Shown here one piece after another: positions 37,623 through 48,200 of a stretch of 64,000 bases of DNA. The translations under genes were made by a program, and so were the position numbers. Origin of the DNA: Bacteroidota bacterium. Its GTDB lineage: Bacteria > Bacteroidota > Bacteroidia > Chitinophagales > Chitinophagaceae. The notes under the pieces were generated by a model. The model was given only the letters and a program-made list of their open reading frames with translations, had not been told where the DNA came from and did not search any database. The first letter of the stretch is position 1; each line of letters opens with the position of its first letter. The stretch lies in the NCBI GenBank assembly GCA_016706595.1, contig JADJJH010000001.1, positions 62,001 through 126,000 of the forward strand. The letters are read 5' to 3'.

Positions 37623-37834
37623 ATCCCGAGAGAAGTTCAGCCCCAAGCTGAACTTCGATTCGGGATACGGGAACAAGAACGAAATCTTGAATCAAAGAAT
37701 CTTCAGCCCCAAGCTGAACTTCTCTCGGGATACCAGAGGGCAGGATTAACTGCGACGCAGGAGCCTTAGGCTACCGACTATGAATAAGTAAGGGATATGA
37801 AACAAACCTTTACTTATTATTTTCACTAGAATTT
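37623..37834. repeat. Inverted repeats downstream of G1
   Basis: A second hairpin has outer ATCCCGA/TCGGGAT (37623-37666) and inner AAGTTCAG/CTGAACTT. A related hairpin follows (about 37688-37732) and a second GCCTTAGGCTA at about 37763. The tail AATAAGTAAGGG...ATGAAACAAA (37784-37808) recurs after G3 at about 60313. No gene is seen. Confidence 0.65.
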
Positions 37835-37946
37835 GTGGCAGGGATAGTAGCGGTTACCCCGGCTTGATGCGCTGCGACAAATATCAAATTTCATATCTAA
37901 TTGGTACGCAACAAGACGGAGTATGAGCGGATAGCCCGGCTGCCAC
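37835..37946 (+). other. Structured repeat element, copy C
   Basis: Third, more diverged copy of the element. Outer stem GTGGCA/TGCCAC (37835-37840 with 37941-37946) encloses GGGATAGTAGCGG at the start and GCGGATAGCCCG at the end, matching the conserved blocks of copies A and B. The long third hairpin is missing. Confidence 0.5.
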
Positions 37947-38134
37947 CCAAAATACATTTGCAAAATTTTAAATGATTATATTATGTCTATTATACATGTA
38001 TTAGCTGCTATGTAAATTCTACCGATTTGCAGCATTCAGATTTTCTAATAAATGTATGTTAGTCTTAGAATCGCCGATTTAGATATTAGTATATATTGTA
38101 ATGTATTCAAATTATTAGGGTTAGTTAATATTAG

Positions 38135-38177
38135 TTAACGATAAATTATGAATTTTGATGTGTTAATATTATGTTTG
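38135..38177 (+). promoter_or_regulatory. Promoter of giant gene G2 (shared type)
   Basis: TTAACG (38135), AAATTATGAA and TATGTTTG (38170-38177) with the same 35-bp spacing as before G1 and G4. The leader then carries CAACCTATGCCATCAGATAATATTT-like sequence (ATG at 38283, 113 bp after the box) with a 40-codon ORF ending at 38405. Confidence 0.6.
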
Positions 38178-38415
38178 AAGGAATAATTCAAGTTTTGGTG
38201 AAATGAGCTAAGAGGGATAAACCAAATTCCTTTTAGCGTGGACCGAAATAAAAAATAAATTATCAATTATCAACAGCAACCTATGCCATCAGATAATATT
38301 TTATTGACATCATATTGCCAGAAAATTTCTAATCAGTTTGTGCATATAATTTGTATTTCGCAAACCAACCCTTGTTGGTTCTTTTTATTTATTAAACCGC
38401 AATAAATTGAACTCT

Positions 38416-41400
38416 ATGAAAAATTTCAACTTAAAAATTCAAATCAAAAATCAGCTAGATTTTCTCTCAAATTCTAATAATTCTCAATCCTCAAGCATGA
38501 AGTCATTTTGTTCTATGTTTTTAGCCATGGTTTTTTTGTTACTTGGCATTCAGGCAAAATCACAAACTTGTACTGGTGATGTAACTCCACCTATGATATC
38601 TTGCTCTCCAATGAATGTAAGTAATTCATCTGGTATGTGTGGTGCAAATGTAAATTTAGTAGCACCTGCTGCGAGCGATAATTGCAGTCTTATTGGTAAT
38701 GCATTACATTTTGATGGAGTAAATGATAAAGTTATTTTTCCTGGTTCATTTCCTGCTTACAACGGAAGTACATTAACCTTAGAAGCTTGGATTAAATCAA
38801 CTAATGGAGGACCTGGTTTCCCAAATTCTGAAATCGTATTATGGGATGGAGGAGCTGGTCATTCAATCGTATTTAGAATTGCAAATTACTTAGGAAATGG
38901 TCGACTTCAATTTTTGATTTATGATAATGTTACCGTTCAATATGTTGAAGGAACAACTGATTTGAATACCAATACTTGGAACCATGTGGCGGCAGTAAAA
39001 AATGGCAATAATGTTACCTTATACCTGAATGGAAATATAGAAGCAAGCGGTACCATGACCAATGGATTTGTACCGGCTCAATTCAGTATTGGTGGCGGTG
39101 GAGGTGCCAGTTGGGATGGAATATTGGATGAAGTGAGAATTTGGCATGCTGTTCGTACACAAGCACAAATTCAAGCATCTATGAATATGCCACTAATGGC
39201 ACAACCTGGTTTGGCAGCTTTGTATCATTTTGATGAAGGAGATGCAAATGGAATTAATCCTTTAGTCACAATTGCAAATGATGCTTCCGGTAATGGATTT
39301 CACGGAACCTTAAGCAATTTTGCTTTAACAGGTAGTGCTTCTAATTGGGTTAGCGGCACAATTACTAATATCACCAATAATGCACCTTCATCATTTCCGG
39401 TTGGAGCAACCAATGTTGTTTGGACTGCCACCGATGCTAGCGGAAATTCGGCAACCTGCACCCAAGTAGTTACAGTTACTGATAATCAAGCACCTGTTTT
39501 TAGTGGAACCGGTTTATCTGCAGTGCCAAGCTTAGCTAGTAGTAATGTGCCCGAAGCATTACAATACCAAGTTGTTTACGAATTAGATATGCCGGTAAAT
39601 GCCGATTATAATAGTACCGCAATTCCGTATACCATTAATCATTCGTCAGTGTCTGGAATTGATTTTAGCAGAGTAGCTTATTTTATGCAACTCGATAATA
39701 ATTGGGTTTGGGTATCGATGGATAAATTTAATCCAACTGTAAGCTTAACTCAATTAGGTATTCCAAATGTAGCATTCAATAATGTTGTTTGGCAACAAAC
39801 CGTAAGCAATATGAATGTGGTTTCAAATGTGGGCGCTGCAGTAACCAATGCAAGCGGAATTTCGGGCAATATAGAAATGTGGCATAGATGCTATAACGGA
39901 AATTTAGGTTTAGCAGGTATAGGAGGCAATTCAGGAAATTTTGATTTCAATGATCTGCCAGATAATAGCAACGCATGTTGGGGTTCATTTCAAGTTCACA
40001 ACTATAATGCAGCTCAAACTATTTTTGCTTATAATGCTTGGGATTCTGGTAGTGCGGATGACATGGGTTTTGGAAATCGACCCACTTCTGATCCCGATTG
40101 GACTTTTGCCGGAAATGCAGGGGCATATACAACCCGTAAATTATATATTTTAGTGAACCCTGTTGGGTGCCCGCCAAACATCACTGTAAATGCATTGCCA
40201 GGTTCATGTCAAGCAGTGGCAACGTATACTGCAATGCCAACAGATAATTGTGGCGTAGCAAGTGTTACGTATACGCCAGTATCTGGTTCTACATTTAATA
40301 TTGGAACTACTCCGGTAAGTGTAAGTGCAACCGATATACATGGCAATACATCTAGTTGTACATTTAATGTGATTGTGGTAGATAATACTGCACCAACTAT
40401 TTCTTGTCCGGCTAATATTTCACAAAATGTAGATGCCGGCTTATGTTCTGCAACTATAAATACTACAGCACCAACTATCAATGATAATTGTGGAATTGAT
40501 AAACTTACTTGGGTAATGAGTGGAGCAACAACTGCCACTTCACCTTCAACCGGAATTAATAATATTGGAACAATCGTTTGCAATAATGGCGTTTCAACCA
40601 TTGTTTACACGCTTACCGATATCAGCGGAAATACAGCAACTTGCTCGTTTACAATTTCGGTAATTGATAATATACCACCAACTATTACTTGTGGATCTAA
40701 TATAAATGTAAATAATACGCCTGGTATGTGTAGCGCAAGTGTAAATTTAGTAGCACCTGCAGTGAGTGATAATTGTTCAATGGCGCCTAACCTTGCACTT
40801 GATTTTAATGGCACACCTAATTATGCAACCTTGCCTCCTGATGTTTACTTCAATGGAAATTTCACCATCGAATGTTGGGTATATCCTAAAGCATTTACTA
40901 ATTGGTCACGAATTATTGATTTTGGAAATGGTGCAGCTTCAAATAATGTGTTATTAGCATATACTTATCAAAATTCTGGTAAGCCTGGTTTATATATACA
41001 AGGCACGCAAATTCAATCTACAGCTACACTTCCACTTAATCAATGGTCGCATATTGCCGCTACATTTAATAGTGGAACAGGAACCATTTTTGTAAATGGA
41101 TTACCTGCCGGTTCAGGCACTTTTCCTACGCCTGTAAATATTGTACGAAACTTAAATTATATCGGTCGAAGTAATTGGGGATCAGCGGGCGACCCTGATG
41201 CAAATGCCATTTATGATGAGCTTCGAATTTGGAATATCGCACGTACTCAAAGCCAAATACAATCAACTATGAATAGTAGTTTACAAGGTAATGAAAGTGG
41301 CTTGCAAGTTTATTTTAATTTTGATCAAGGAACTGCTTGTGGAAATAATACAAGCATTACTCAGTTGCAAGATGCCGCTCCGGCTGGAGGAACAAGTAAT

Positions 41401-44400
41401 GCAACCTTATTTAATTTTACTCTCAATGGCGGTTGTACTAAAAATTTCACTAATGGAGTACCGGTAATTAATAATGGTGGTATTGTAAATAATGCACCTT
41501 TATCATTTCCGGTTGGTACAACTAATGTGGTTTGGACTGCCACCGATGCGAGTGGAAATACAGCTTCATGTACACAAGTTGTTACAGTTACTGATACTCA
41601 AGCTCCATTATTTCAATCTGGTACCGGGATAACTGATTATATTTTTTCAACTGCTAATAATGAAATTTTAGAAGACATGAGTTCCGGAGCAACTACTCTT
41701 TTTGGGATTAATATCGACGATGCAGGAAGTGCGCCGATTGCTATGCCATTTGTTTTTTCATATAATGGAGTAATTCGCACACAATTTTCAGTGTCTTCAA
41801 ATGGTCTTATTGGTTTTGCAAATTCTAACGTATCGTCCGATTTTTCAAATTCAACAAATGATAATTACCCTGACGTATTATATGCATATTGGGATGATTT
41901 GCATACCGGAACGAATGGGTCGGTTATTTATAAAGTAGTAGGAAATGCCCCAACCCGCAAACTAGTAATACAATGGCAAGCACGAAGTTTTTCGAATGAT
42001 GGAGGTGCAGGTTTTACGAAAACTTTTCAAGTATGGCTGCATGAGGGAAATAATAAAATTGATTTTGTTTTTGGAAATGGTACAAATAGCGGTACTGGAG
42101 GCTCAACAATAGGTTTGCGAGGTGCTAATTCTACTATATTCAATGAAGTAACAACTGCAACTCACACAAATTCTATCACAACAATTAACGATGTAAATGT
42201 TATTTGGCCTGGTACAGGAAGGTCATATAGTTTTAGTTTAAATTCTTGTCCGGCAAATACAACTGCCTATTCAGTGCAAGGCGCATGTGATAAAAGTGTA
42301 AGTTGGACTGCCCCAAGTCCAATAGATAATTGTGCTATCGCGTCTCTAACAAGTACGCATAACCCAGGTGATTTATTTCCTGTAGGTACAACTACTGTAG
42401 TGTATACAGCAACCGATATTCATGGTAATAGTAGTACTTGTTCGTTTGATGTAACCGTTGTTGATACGAATTTGTTTGCAACTTGTCCGCAAAATGTTAC
42501 AGTCGGCACCGATGCGTTTCAATGCACAGCCAACTTGCTACCTTCAACGCCAACACTACTCACGAATTGCGCGCCAATTAATACACTAACTTGGAATTTG
42601 AGCGGTGCAACTTCTGGTTCATCGGCGACAAGCGGCATAAATTATTTAGGAGCAACCACATTCAATCAAGGACAAACAATAATTACCTATACAGCGACTA
42701 ATAGTTTTGGTCATGTATCGCATTGTTCATTTATAGTTCAAGTAAATGATAGTATTCTGCCAACGATTATTTGTTCGCCGAATATCATCGTAAATCATGG
42801 GCAAGGTAGTTGTGGAGCAACACTTAGCTTAACGCCACCATCCGTAAGCGATAATTGTACTCTTAGCCAGAATTCAAATGCTTTGAATTTTGATGGAATA
42901 AATGATCGTGTGAATGTTCCAAATTTGTCATTATTTACTAATAATATTACCATGGAATGTTGGGTGAAACCAAATGGCCTTCAACCTTCTGCTGCAGGTA
43001 TCATATTTAATCGTGATGGAGTGAATGCGAGTGGCTTAAATTTTGGATATTCGGCTCCAGATAAAATTGGGTACCATTGGGATGATAATCCATCAACATA
43101 TGTTTGGACAGGTGGTCCAACATATAATCTTAATCAATGGAATCATGTTGCTTTAGTGATTGAACCTACACATGCAACTGTATATTTAAATGGAGTTCCT
43201 TATGTAAATAATGTATCCAATCCCGCTTTAGACATTGGAAATATTATTAAACTAGGTATTGATAATTTTAGCCCAAGCAGACATTTTAATGGTGAAATGG
43301 ATGAAGTACGCATTTGGAACTATGCTAGAAGTCAATCACAAATATTAACGGCCATGAATAGCGAAATCTATATAGAGCCCGGATTGGTTGCGTCCTATCA
43401 TTTCAACGAAGGGGTTGCAGGTGCCAATAATGCGGGTCTATCAACAGCAAATGATGCTTCCAGTAATTCATATCATGGAACCCTGCAAAATTTTGGTTTA
43501 AATGGGCCTACTTCAAATTGGGTAGCAGGGATTCTTCAAGCTCCTCTTCAACCAACTAGTAACGCACCTTCCGTTTTCCCAATCGGTACTACCAATGTGG
43601 TATGGACTGCCACCGATGCTAGCGGAAATTCAGCAACTTGTACACAAATGGTTACCGTAAACCCTCCTTCAGGAAATACAAATACAACAGTTTGTGATAC
43701 CTATACTTGGGTCGAAAATAACAATGCGATTTATACAGTAAGCGGAAATTATACACAAACATTTACAACCGCATACGGATGCGATTCAATTCATACCCTA
43801 AACCTTACAGTAAATTATAGTAGTAAAACAGTTACTGCAATTTCAACTATCGGTTGTTATACATGGCCAATCAATGGAGGTACTTATACAGTTAGCGGTA
43901 TGTATACAAACACCTATACTAACGGAGTGGGTTGTTTACATACCGATTCATTATATCTAACCATAACCCCTGAAGTATTATTACATGCTAAAGCCATTTT
44001 GCAAGGACCTTATGATGCAAGTGTAGGTTTGATGCATGATAGTTTACGTGTACAAAATGCAATACCAACGCTTGAGCCCTATTCGCAATTGCCTTATAAT
44101 AAACCGGCAATCGGTGAGCCGGGTGGTGAGTTATTGAATTTGTCATTACTAACTACAACCGGTAACGATGCCATTGTAGATTGGATTTTCCTTGAATTGC
44201 GTGATGCGATTAATCCTTCTATTCTTATTGCCACTAAACGTGCATTGATACAACGCGATGGTGATATTGTGAGTCATGTTGATGGTTTATCACCTATCCA
44301 TTTCTTATATACTTCGGCAGGAAATTATTACGTGTCTATCAAGCATCGAAACCATTTAGGTGTAATGTCATCAACGCCAATTGCCTTATCGGCTTGTGCA

Positions 44401-44745
44401 GGAAGCACTATTAATTTTTCTGATTTAACACCGGTGCATATTAATCCTGCAATACAAAATTTACCTCGTAAAAATTTAGCAGGTATCAATGCATTATGGA
44501 GTGCCGATGCCAACAACAATAAAAATGTAAAATATAATGGTGCATTAAATGATAAAGATAAAATCATGAACGGAGTTGGCGGACCGGGATTGATCAACAA
44601 TATTGTATATGGTTATCGTGTAGAAGATTGTAACATGGATGGAAAGATCCGTTACAATGGATTGGATAATGACCGTATGTTAATCATAACGAATGTTGGG
44701 GTAAGTACACCGAATAATGTACTATTTCAACATACTCCGAATTAG
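38416..44745 (+). CDS. Giant secreted HYR/LamG modular protein G2
   Basis: A protein of about 2109 residues. ATG 38416 is the first start; ATG 38497 gives the signal peptide MKSFCSMFLAMVFLLLGIQAKSQ directly. The body repeats one plan: an HYR domain with LamG inside (LamG from about 38697, 40788 and 42877), then an HYR preceded by an inserted beta-rich domain (39495-40170 with WHRCYNG and DFNDLPDNS; 41608-42245 with FSYNGVIRTQFSVSSNGLIGF), then plain HYR. It ends with two CDTYTW repeats and the C-terminal module (43960-44745) that is about 97% identical in protein to that of G1. The DNA of these ends differs mostly at third codon positions. The final residues are QHTPN; no type A T9SS domain. 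Confidence 0.85.
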   Translation: MKNFNLKIQIKNQLDFLSNSNNSQSSSMKSFCSMFLAMVFLLLGIQAKSQTCTGDVTPPMISCSPMNVSNSSGMCGANVNLVAPAASDNCSLIGNALHFDGVNDKVIFPGSFPAYNGSTLTLEAWIKSTNGGPGFPNSEIVLWDGGAGHSIVFRIANYLGNGRLQFLIYDNVTVQYVEGTTDLNTNTWNHVAAVKNGNNVTLYLNGNIEASGTMTNGFVPAQFSIGGGGGASWDGILDEVRIWHAVRTQAQIQASMNMPLMAQPGLAALYHFDEGDANGINPLVTIANDASGNGFHGTLSNFALTGSASNWVSGTITNITNNAPSSFPVGATNVVWTATDASGNSATCTQVVTVTDNQAPVFSGTGLSAVPSLASSNVPEALQYQVVYELDMPVNADYNSTAIPYTINHSSVSGIDFSRVAYFMQLDNNWVWVSMDKFNPTVSLTQLGIPNVAFNNVVWQQTVSNMNVVSNVGAAVTNASGISGNIEMWHRCYNGNLGLAGIGGNSGNFDFNDLPDNSNACWGSFQVHNYNAAQTIFAYNAWDSGSADDMGFGNRPTSDPDWTFAGNAGAYTTRKLYILVNPVGCPPNITVNALPGSCQAVATYTAMPTDNCGVASVTYTPVSGSTFNIGTTPVSVSATDIHGNTSSCTFNVIVVDNTAPTISCPANISQNVDAGLCSATINTTAPTINDNCGIDKLTWVMSGATTATSPSTGINNIGTIVCNNGVSTIVYTLTDISGNTATCSFTISVIDNIPPTITCGSNINVNNTPGMCSASVNLVAPAVSDNCSMAPNLALDFNGTPNYATLPPDVYFNGNFTIECWVYPKAFTNWSRIIDFGNGAASNNVLLAYTYQNSGKPGLYIQGTQIQSTATLPLNQWSHIAATFNSGTGTIFVNGLPAGSGTFPTPVNIVRNLNYIGRSNWGSAGDPDANAIYDELRIWNIARTQSQIQSTMNSSLQGNESGLQVYFNFDQGTACGNNTSITQLQDAAPAGGTSNATLFNFTLNGGCTKNFTNGVPVINNGGIVNNAPLSFPVGTTNVVWTATDASGNTASCTQVVTVTDTQAPLFQSGTGITDYIFSTANNEILEDMSSGATTLFGINIDDAGSAPIAMPFVFSYNGVIRTQFSVSSNGLIGFANSNVSSDFSNSTNDNYPDVLYAYWDDLHTGTNGSVIYKVVGNAPTRKLVIQWQARSFSNDGGAGFTKTFQVWLHEGNNKIDFVFGNGTNSGTGGSTIGLRGANSTIFNEVTTATHTNSITTINDVNVIWPGTGRSYSFSLNSCPANTTAYSVQGACDKSVSWTAPSPIDNCAIASLTSTHNPGDLFPVGTTTVVYTATDIHGNSSTCSFDVTVVDTNLFATCPQNVTVGTDAFQCTANLLPSTPTLLTNCAPINTLTWNLSGATSGSSATSGINYLGATTFNQGQTIITYTATNSFGHVSHCSFIVQVNDSILPTIICSPNIIVNHGQGSCGATLSLTPPSVSDNCTLSQNSNALNFDGINDRVNVPNLSLFTNNITMECWVKPNGLQPSAAGIIFNRDGVNASGLNFGYSAPDKIGYHWDDNPSTYVWTGGPTYNLNQWNHVALVIEPTHATVYLNGVPYVNNVSNPALDIGNIIKLGIDNFSPSRHFNGEMDEVRIWNYARSQSQILTAMNSEIYIEPGLVASYHFNEGVAGANNAGLSTANDASSNSYHGTLQNFGLNGPTSNWVAGILQAPLQPTSNAPSVFPIGTTNVVWTATDASGNSATCTQMVTVNPPSGNTNTTVCDTYTWVENNNAIYTVSGNYTQTFTTAYGCDSIHTLNLTVNYSSKTVTAISTIGCYTWPINGGTYTVSGMYTNTYTNGVGCLHTDSLYLTITPEVLLHAKAILQGPYDASVGLMHDSLRVQNAIPTLEPYSQLPYNKPAIGEPGGELLNLSLLTTTGNDAIVDWIFLELRDAINPSILIATKRALIQRDGDIVSHVDGLSPIHFLYTSAGNYYVSIKHRNHLGVMSSTPIALSACAGSTINFSDLTPVHINPAIQNLPRKNLAGINALWSADANNNKNVKYNGALNDKDKIMNGVGGPGLINNIVYGYRVEDCNMDGKIRYNGLDNDRMLIITNVGVSTPNNVLFQHTPN

Positions 44746-44782
44746 ACTTCCCTTAGTCGAGGTACGAGACTTAGGGAAGTCT
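44744..44782 (+). terminator. Stop-overlapping inverted repeat after G2
   Basis: AGACTTCCC starts inside the TAG stop codon and pairs with GGGAAGTCT (to 44782). Compared with G1 and G3 (AGACTAGCC/GGCTAGTCT) both arms changed together, which supports selection on the hairpin. Confidence 0.5.
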
Positions 44783-45110
44783 ATCCCGAGAAATCTGAAG
44801 CCTCAGCTGAAGATTGATTCGGGATTTGGAGGGCAGGATTAAGTGTGGCGCAGGAGACTTAGGGAAGTCTATCCCGAGAAATCTGAAGCCTCAGCTGAAG
44901 ATTGATTCGGGATTTCGGAGGGCAGGATTAAGTGTGACGCACGAGACTTAGGGGAAGTCTATCCCGAGAAATCTGAAGCCTCAGCTGAAGATTGATTTGG
45001 GATTTCGGAGGGCAGGATTAAGTGTGATGCAGGAGACTTAGGGAAGTCTATCCCGAGAAATCTGAAGCCTCAGCTGAAGATTGATTCGGGATTTGGAGAG
45101 AATGAAATTT
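44781..45110. repeat. Four tandem 88-90 bp palindromic repeats after G2
   Basis: Copies begin CTATCCCGAG at 44781, 44869, 44959 and 45048. Each holds ATCCCGA ... TCGGGAT (or a one-base variant) around an inner AATCT/AGATT and CTGAAG/CAGCTGAAG stem, then GGAGGGCAGGATTAAGTGTG and GACTTAGGGAAGTC. Differences are single bases. The unit is related to the hairpins after G1 and G3. No promoter of the shared type precedes G3, so G3 may be read from the G2 promoter through these repeats. Confidence 0.85.
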
Positions 45111-45243
45111 CTTCGATTTAATTCGAAGTACCTTGAAGATTGAAAATATTAAATTTAAAAATAGAAGTTATCGAATGGTATTGTTGGCACAAAATGAAAA
45201 CGAATCCTCGATAAAAAAAATAACTTACCTAAACAAAACTACG

Positions 45244-48200
45244 ATGAAACACTTTTTACAAACAAACAAAAAAAACAATATGAAGAAGGTAATTCAACTA
45301 CTTTTTATTTGCATTTTCATTTCCTTCAACAGCTTAGGCGTTGCACGTTGGGTAAACAATCAAGGCGCTACACGCCCTGCGACAGTCATCATTAATTTTG
45401 CCGCTGTTGCAACAGCCCCAACAACGTATACAACCATTCAATCTGCAATTGATGCAGCTGTCTACGGCGATTTTGTCTATATCACCAATGGTGAATATCG
45501 AAACCCTAATGAATTTACTTCTACTAACTGTAGTTTGTTTGGAACGGCTCAGGATATGGGGCTGTATTTACATTTAAATTATAAACAAAACATTACCATC
45601 ACTTCAGAAACCGGTGATTGTTGTGGTTCATCAGCTAGATTGGTTGGTTATGGTTTCGATTTTCATGCAGGAAATTATATAACTATTCAAGGTTTGAAAA
45701 TAGATAGTGTTCGTGTAAATGCATTTTGGAATTCAAACTGCTGTACTCATCAGCCTACATCAAATGTGACCATTCAAAATAATTATATTTCGAATACGAG
45801 AGGTCATGGAATTAAAACAGATGGCTTAGAGGATTATGTGAGAACTTCATGGAATATTTCGAACAACTATTTTGAAAATATAGGTTTTTATAATGGTAAT
45901 GGCAATTGCCTTACTCCGGCAGCGGTTTCGGCAATGTGGTTGAGTAATCCAAATCAATTCACCATTCAAAATAATAGGATTATTAATACAAAGTGGGCAG
46001 GAATTTTATGTGATGGATTTACTACAGTCACAATAGCGAGTAATAGAGTAGATAACACGATTGATGCCGGTATTCAAATTGGGGTTCCATCAACATCACC
46101 TTTTTATAATCCCGGTGGTGCCAACATCAACAATAATACCATCACAAATGCGAATACAGGTCATACTTTATTCACCGGAGCTATTACCCTGTATCCGAAT
46201 AATCTATCAAGCATTTCAATTACGAATAATGATATTTCAACATCATTTAACGGGATAGCTGCTGGTATCGCTGGTTGGCAAAATTCGCTAGACACAAAAA
46301 ATATCAATAACAACAATATTTATAATTTAAGCCCAGGAAGTTATGGGGTTACTCATATTTTACAAACTGGTCCAGGTGGTACGGGTTGTACTTGTAACGT
46401 GCCGGATAATCTTAATTTGTATAATCTAACGAATAATTACTGGGGGGCAGCCACCGGACCAACTTACCCAACCAATCCGGGAGGAACAGGCGTTGCCTTA
46501 CGTAAGGAAACAGTTCCTCAAGGTGGTGTAATATATTCCCTTAATGATTTTGGATTCACACCTTTCTTGACTTCACCTGCAACTGTATATTCTATAAATA
46601 GTACTGAAATAAATGTACAAGGTTATGCAACGAGTATAGCTGATGGAGATGCAACACCATCATTCGCCGACAGTACTAACTTTGGCAATGCAATTGTCGG
46701 AGGAAGTGAAACAAGGATATTTACAATTCAAAATACAGGTACCGTAACTTTAGGTGTATCAAGTATTACAAGTAGCAATGCTTTATTTACAGTAAGTGCT
46801 TTATCTTCTCCTAGTCCTATAACTCCGGGCAATTCGGCAAGCTTTAATGTAACTTTTTCTCCAACATCAGCAGGTTTGCAATCTTCAACAATTACTATAA
46901 ACAATGATGATTGTAATGAAGGCGTTTATAATTTTGATATTCAAGGAACAGGCACCTATACCTATACCTATTCAGGTAGCGGCGATTGGACTACTGCAGC
47001 GAATTGGAGTCCAAGTTATCCAGGTTTGACAGTAGGTGCCGGATACACCGCACTTTCTAATTCACCTAGTGTAATTGCGATCCCGGCAGCTACTACTATT
47101 GATATCAATGGACTTATTCAAATGTATGCCATCAATAATTTTGGAACCCTAAATCTGAATGCAGGCTCTACCAACAACATTTCGGCAATGAGTAATTTTG
47201 GTCCTATCAATGTGGTCAATGGAACTACATTTAATATTCCTGTTGGAGCTTATAATGACAATAGTGGAAGCATTGTAAATTCTGGCTTGGCAATTAATAC
47301 CGGTACTGTTACCAATAATGGATTAATTACTAATAATTCAGGAGCCATTTTCACGAACAATGGAATGATTGCAGCTTCAGGTGGAGGAGTTTTTGCCAAC
47401 AACGGTACTTATAAAGGTATAGGGGCTTATAATGGAGCATTATTTAGCAATCCATCTGGTGGTATTGTAGCACCAGGGGCATCACCTGGTTGCCAAACTT
47501 TTGGAGCCGGTTGGACTAATTTAGGTACTTTAAGCGTAGAAGTAAACGGATTAACAGCATGTACCGATTATGATAAATTAAACGTTACAGGTACTGCAAC
47601 ATTGAATGGTATATTAGACTTAACGATTTCGTATACACCCCTAACGTCAGTAACACTTACAATTATTGATGCGGATATACTTTCTGGAACTTTTACGGGA
47701 GGTGTAACTGGACTTAGTTCCGGATGGTCGGTTAATTATAATACTGTTGATGGAAATGTTGAACTCATGTTTACTCCGGGAGCAGGAGCCGCTTTACATT
47801 TTGATGGTACTGACGATTTTGTTAACATTAATAATTTATCTGCAACTACCAATTCAAATTACACCATAGAAGGTTGGTTCAAAACCTCATTAACCGGAGC
47901 GGTGCAAGATATTGTGAGCGCACATACACTAACTAATTTATCAGTTTTAGTTGTAGAAGTTCAACTTGATGGCAGACTTCGTTTTTTACATCGAGTACCC
48001 GCAGGTGGAATTGGTGGAACTGATATTTATTCATTGTCAGCAGTGAATGATGGTAATTGGCATCATTTTGCAGCCGTACATGGGGCAGATGAAATGAAGC
48101 TTTATATTGATGGATCCTTACAAGCACAAAGTTATTCTCCTGTTGTTTTAAGTCCAGAAACAATCAATGTTTTATTAGGGAAATTACATGATAACTCAAG

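Noticed and set aside
45133..45243. Extended N-terminus of G3 from a TTG start
   Set aside because: ATG codons at 45244 and 45280 follow, and the signal peptide starts at the latter.
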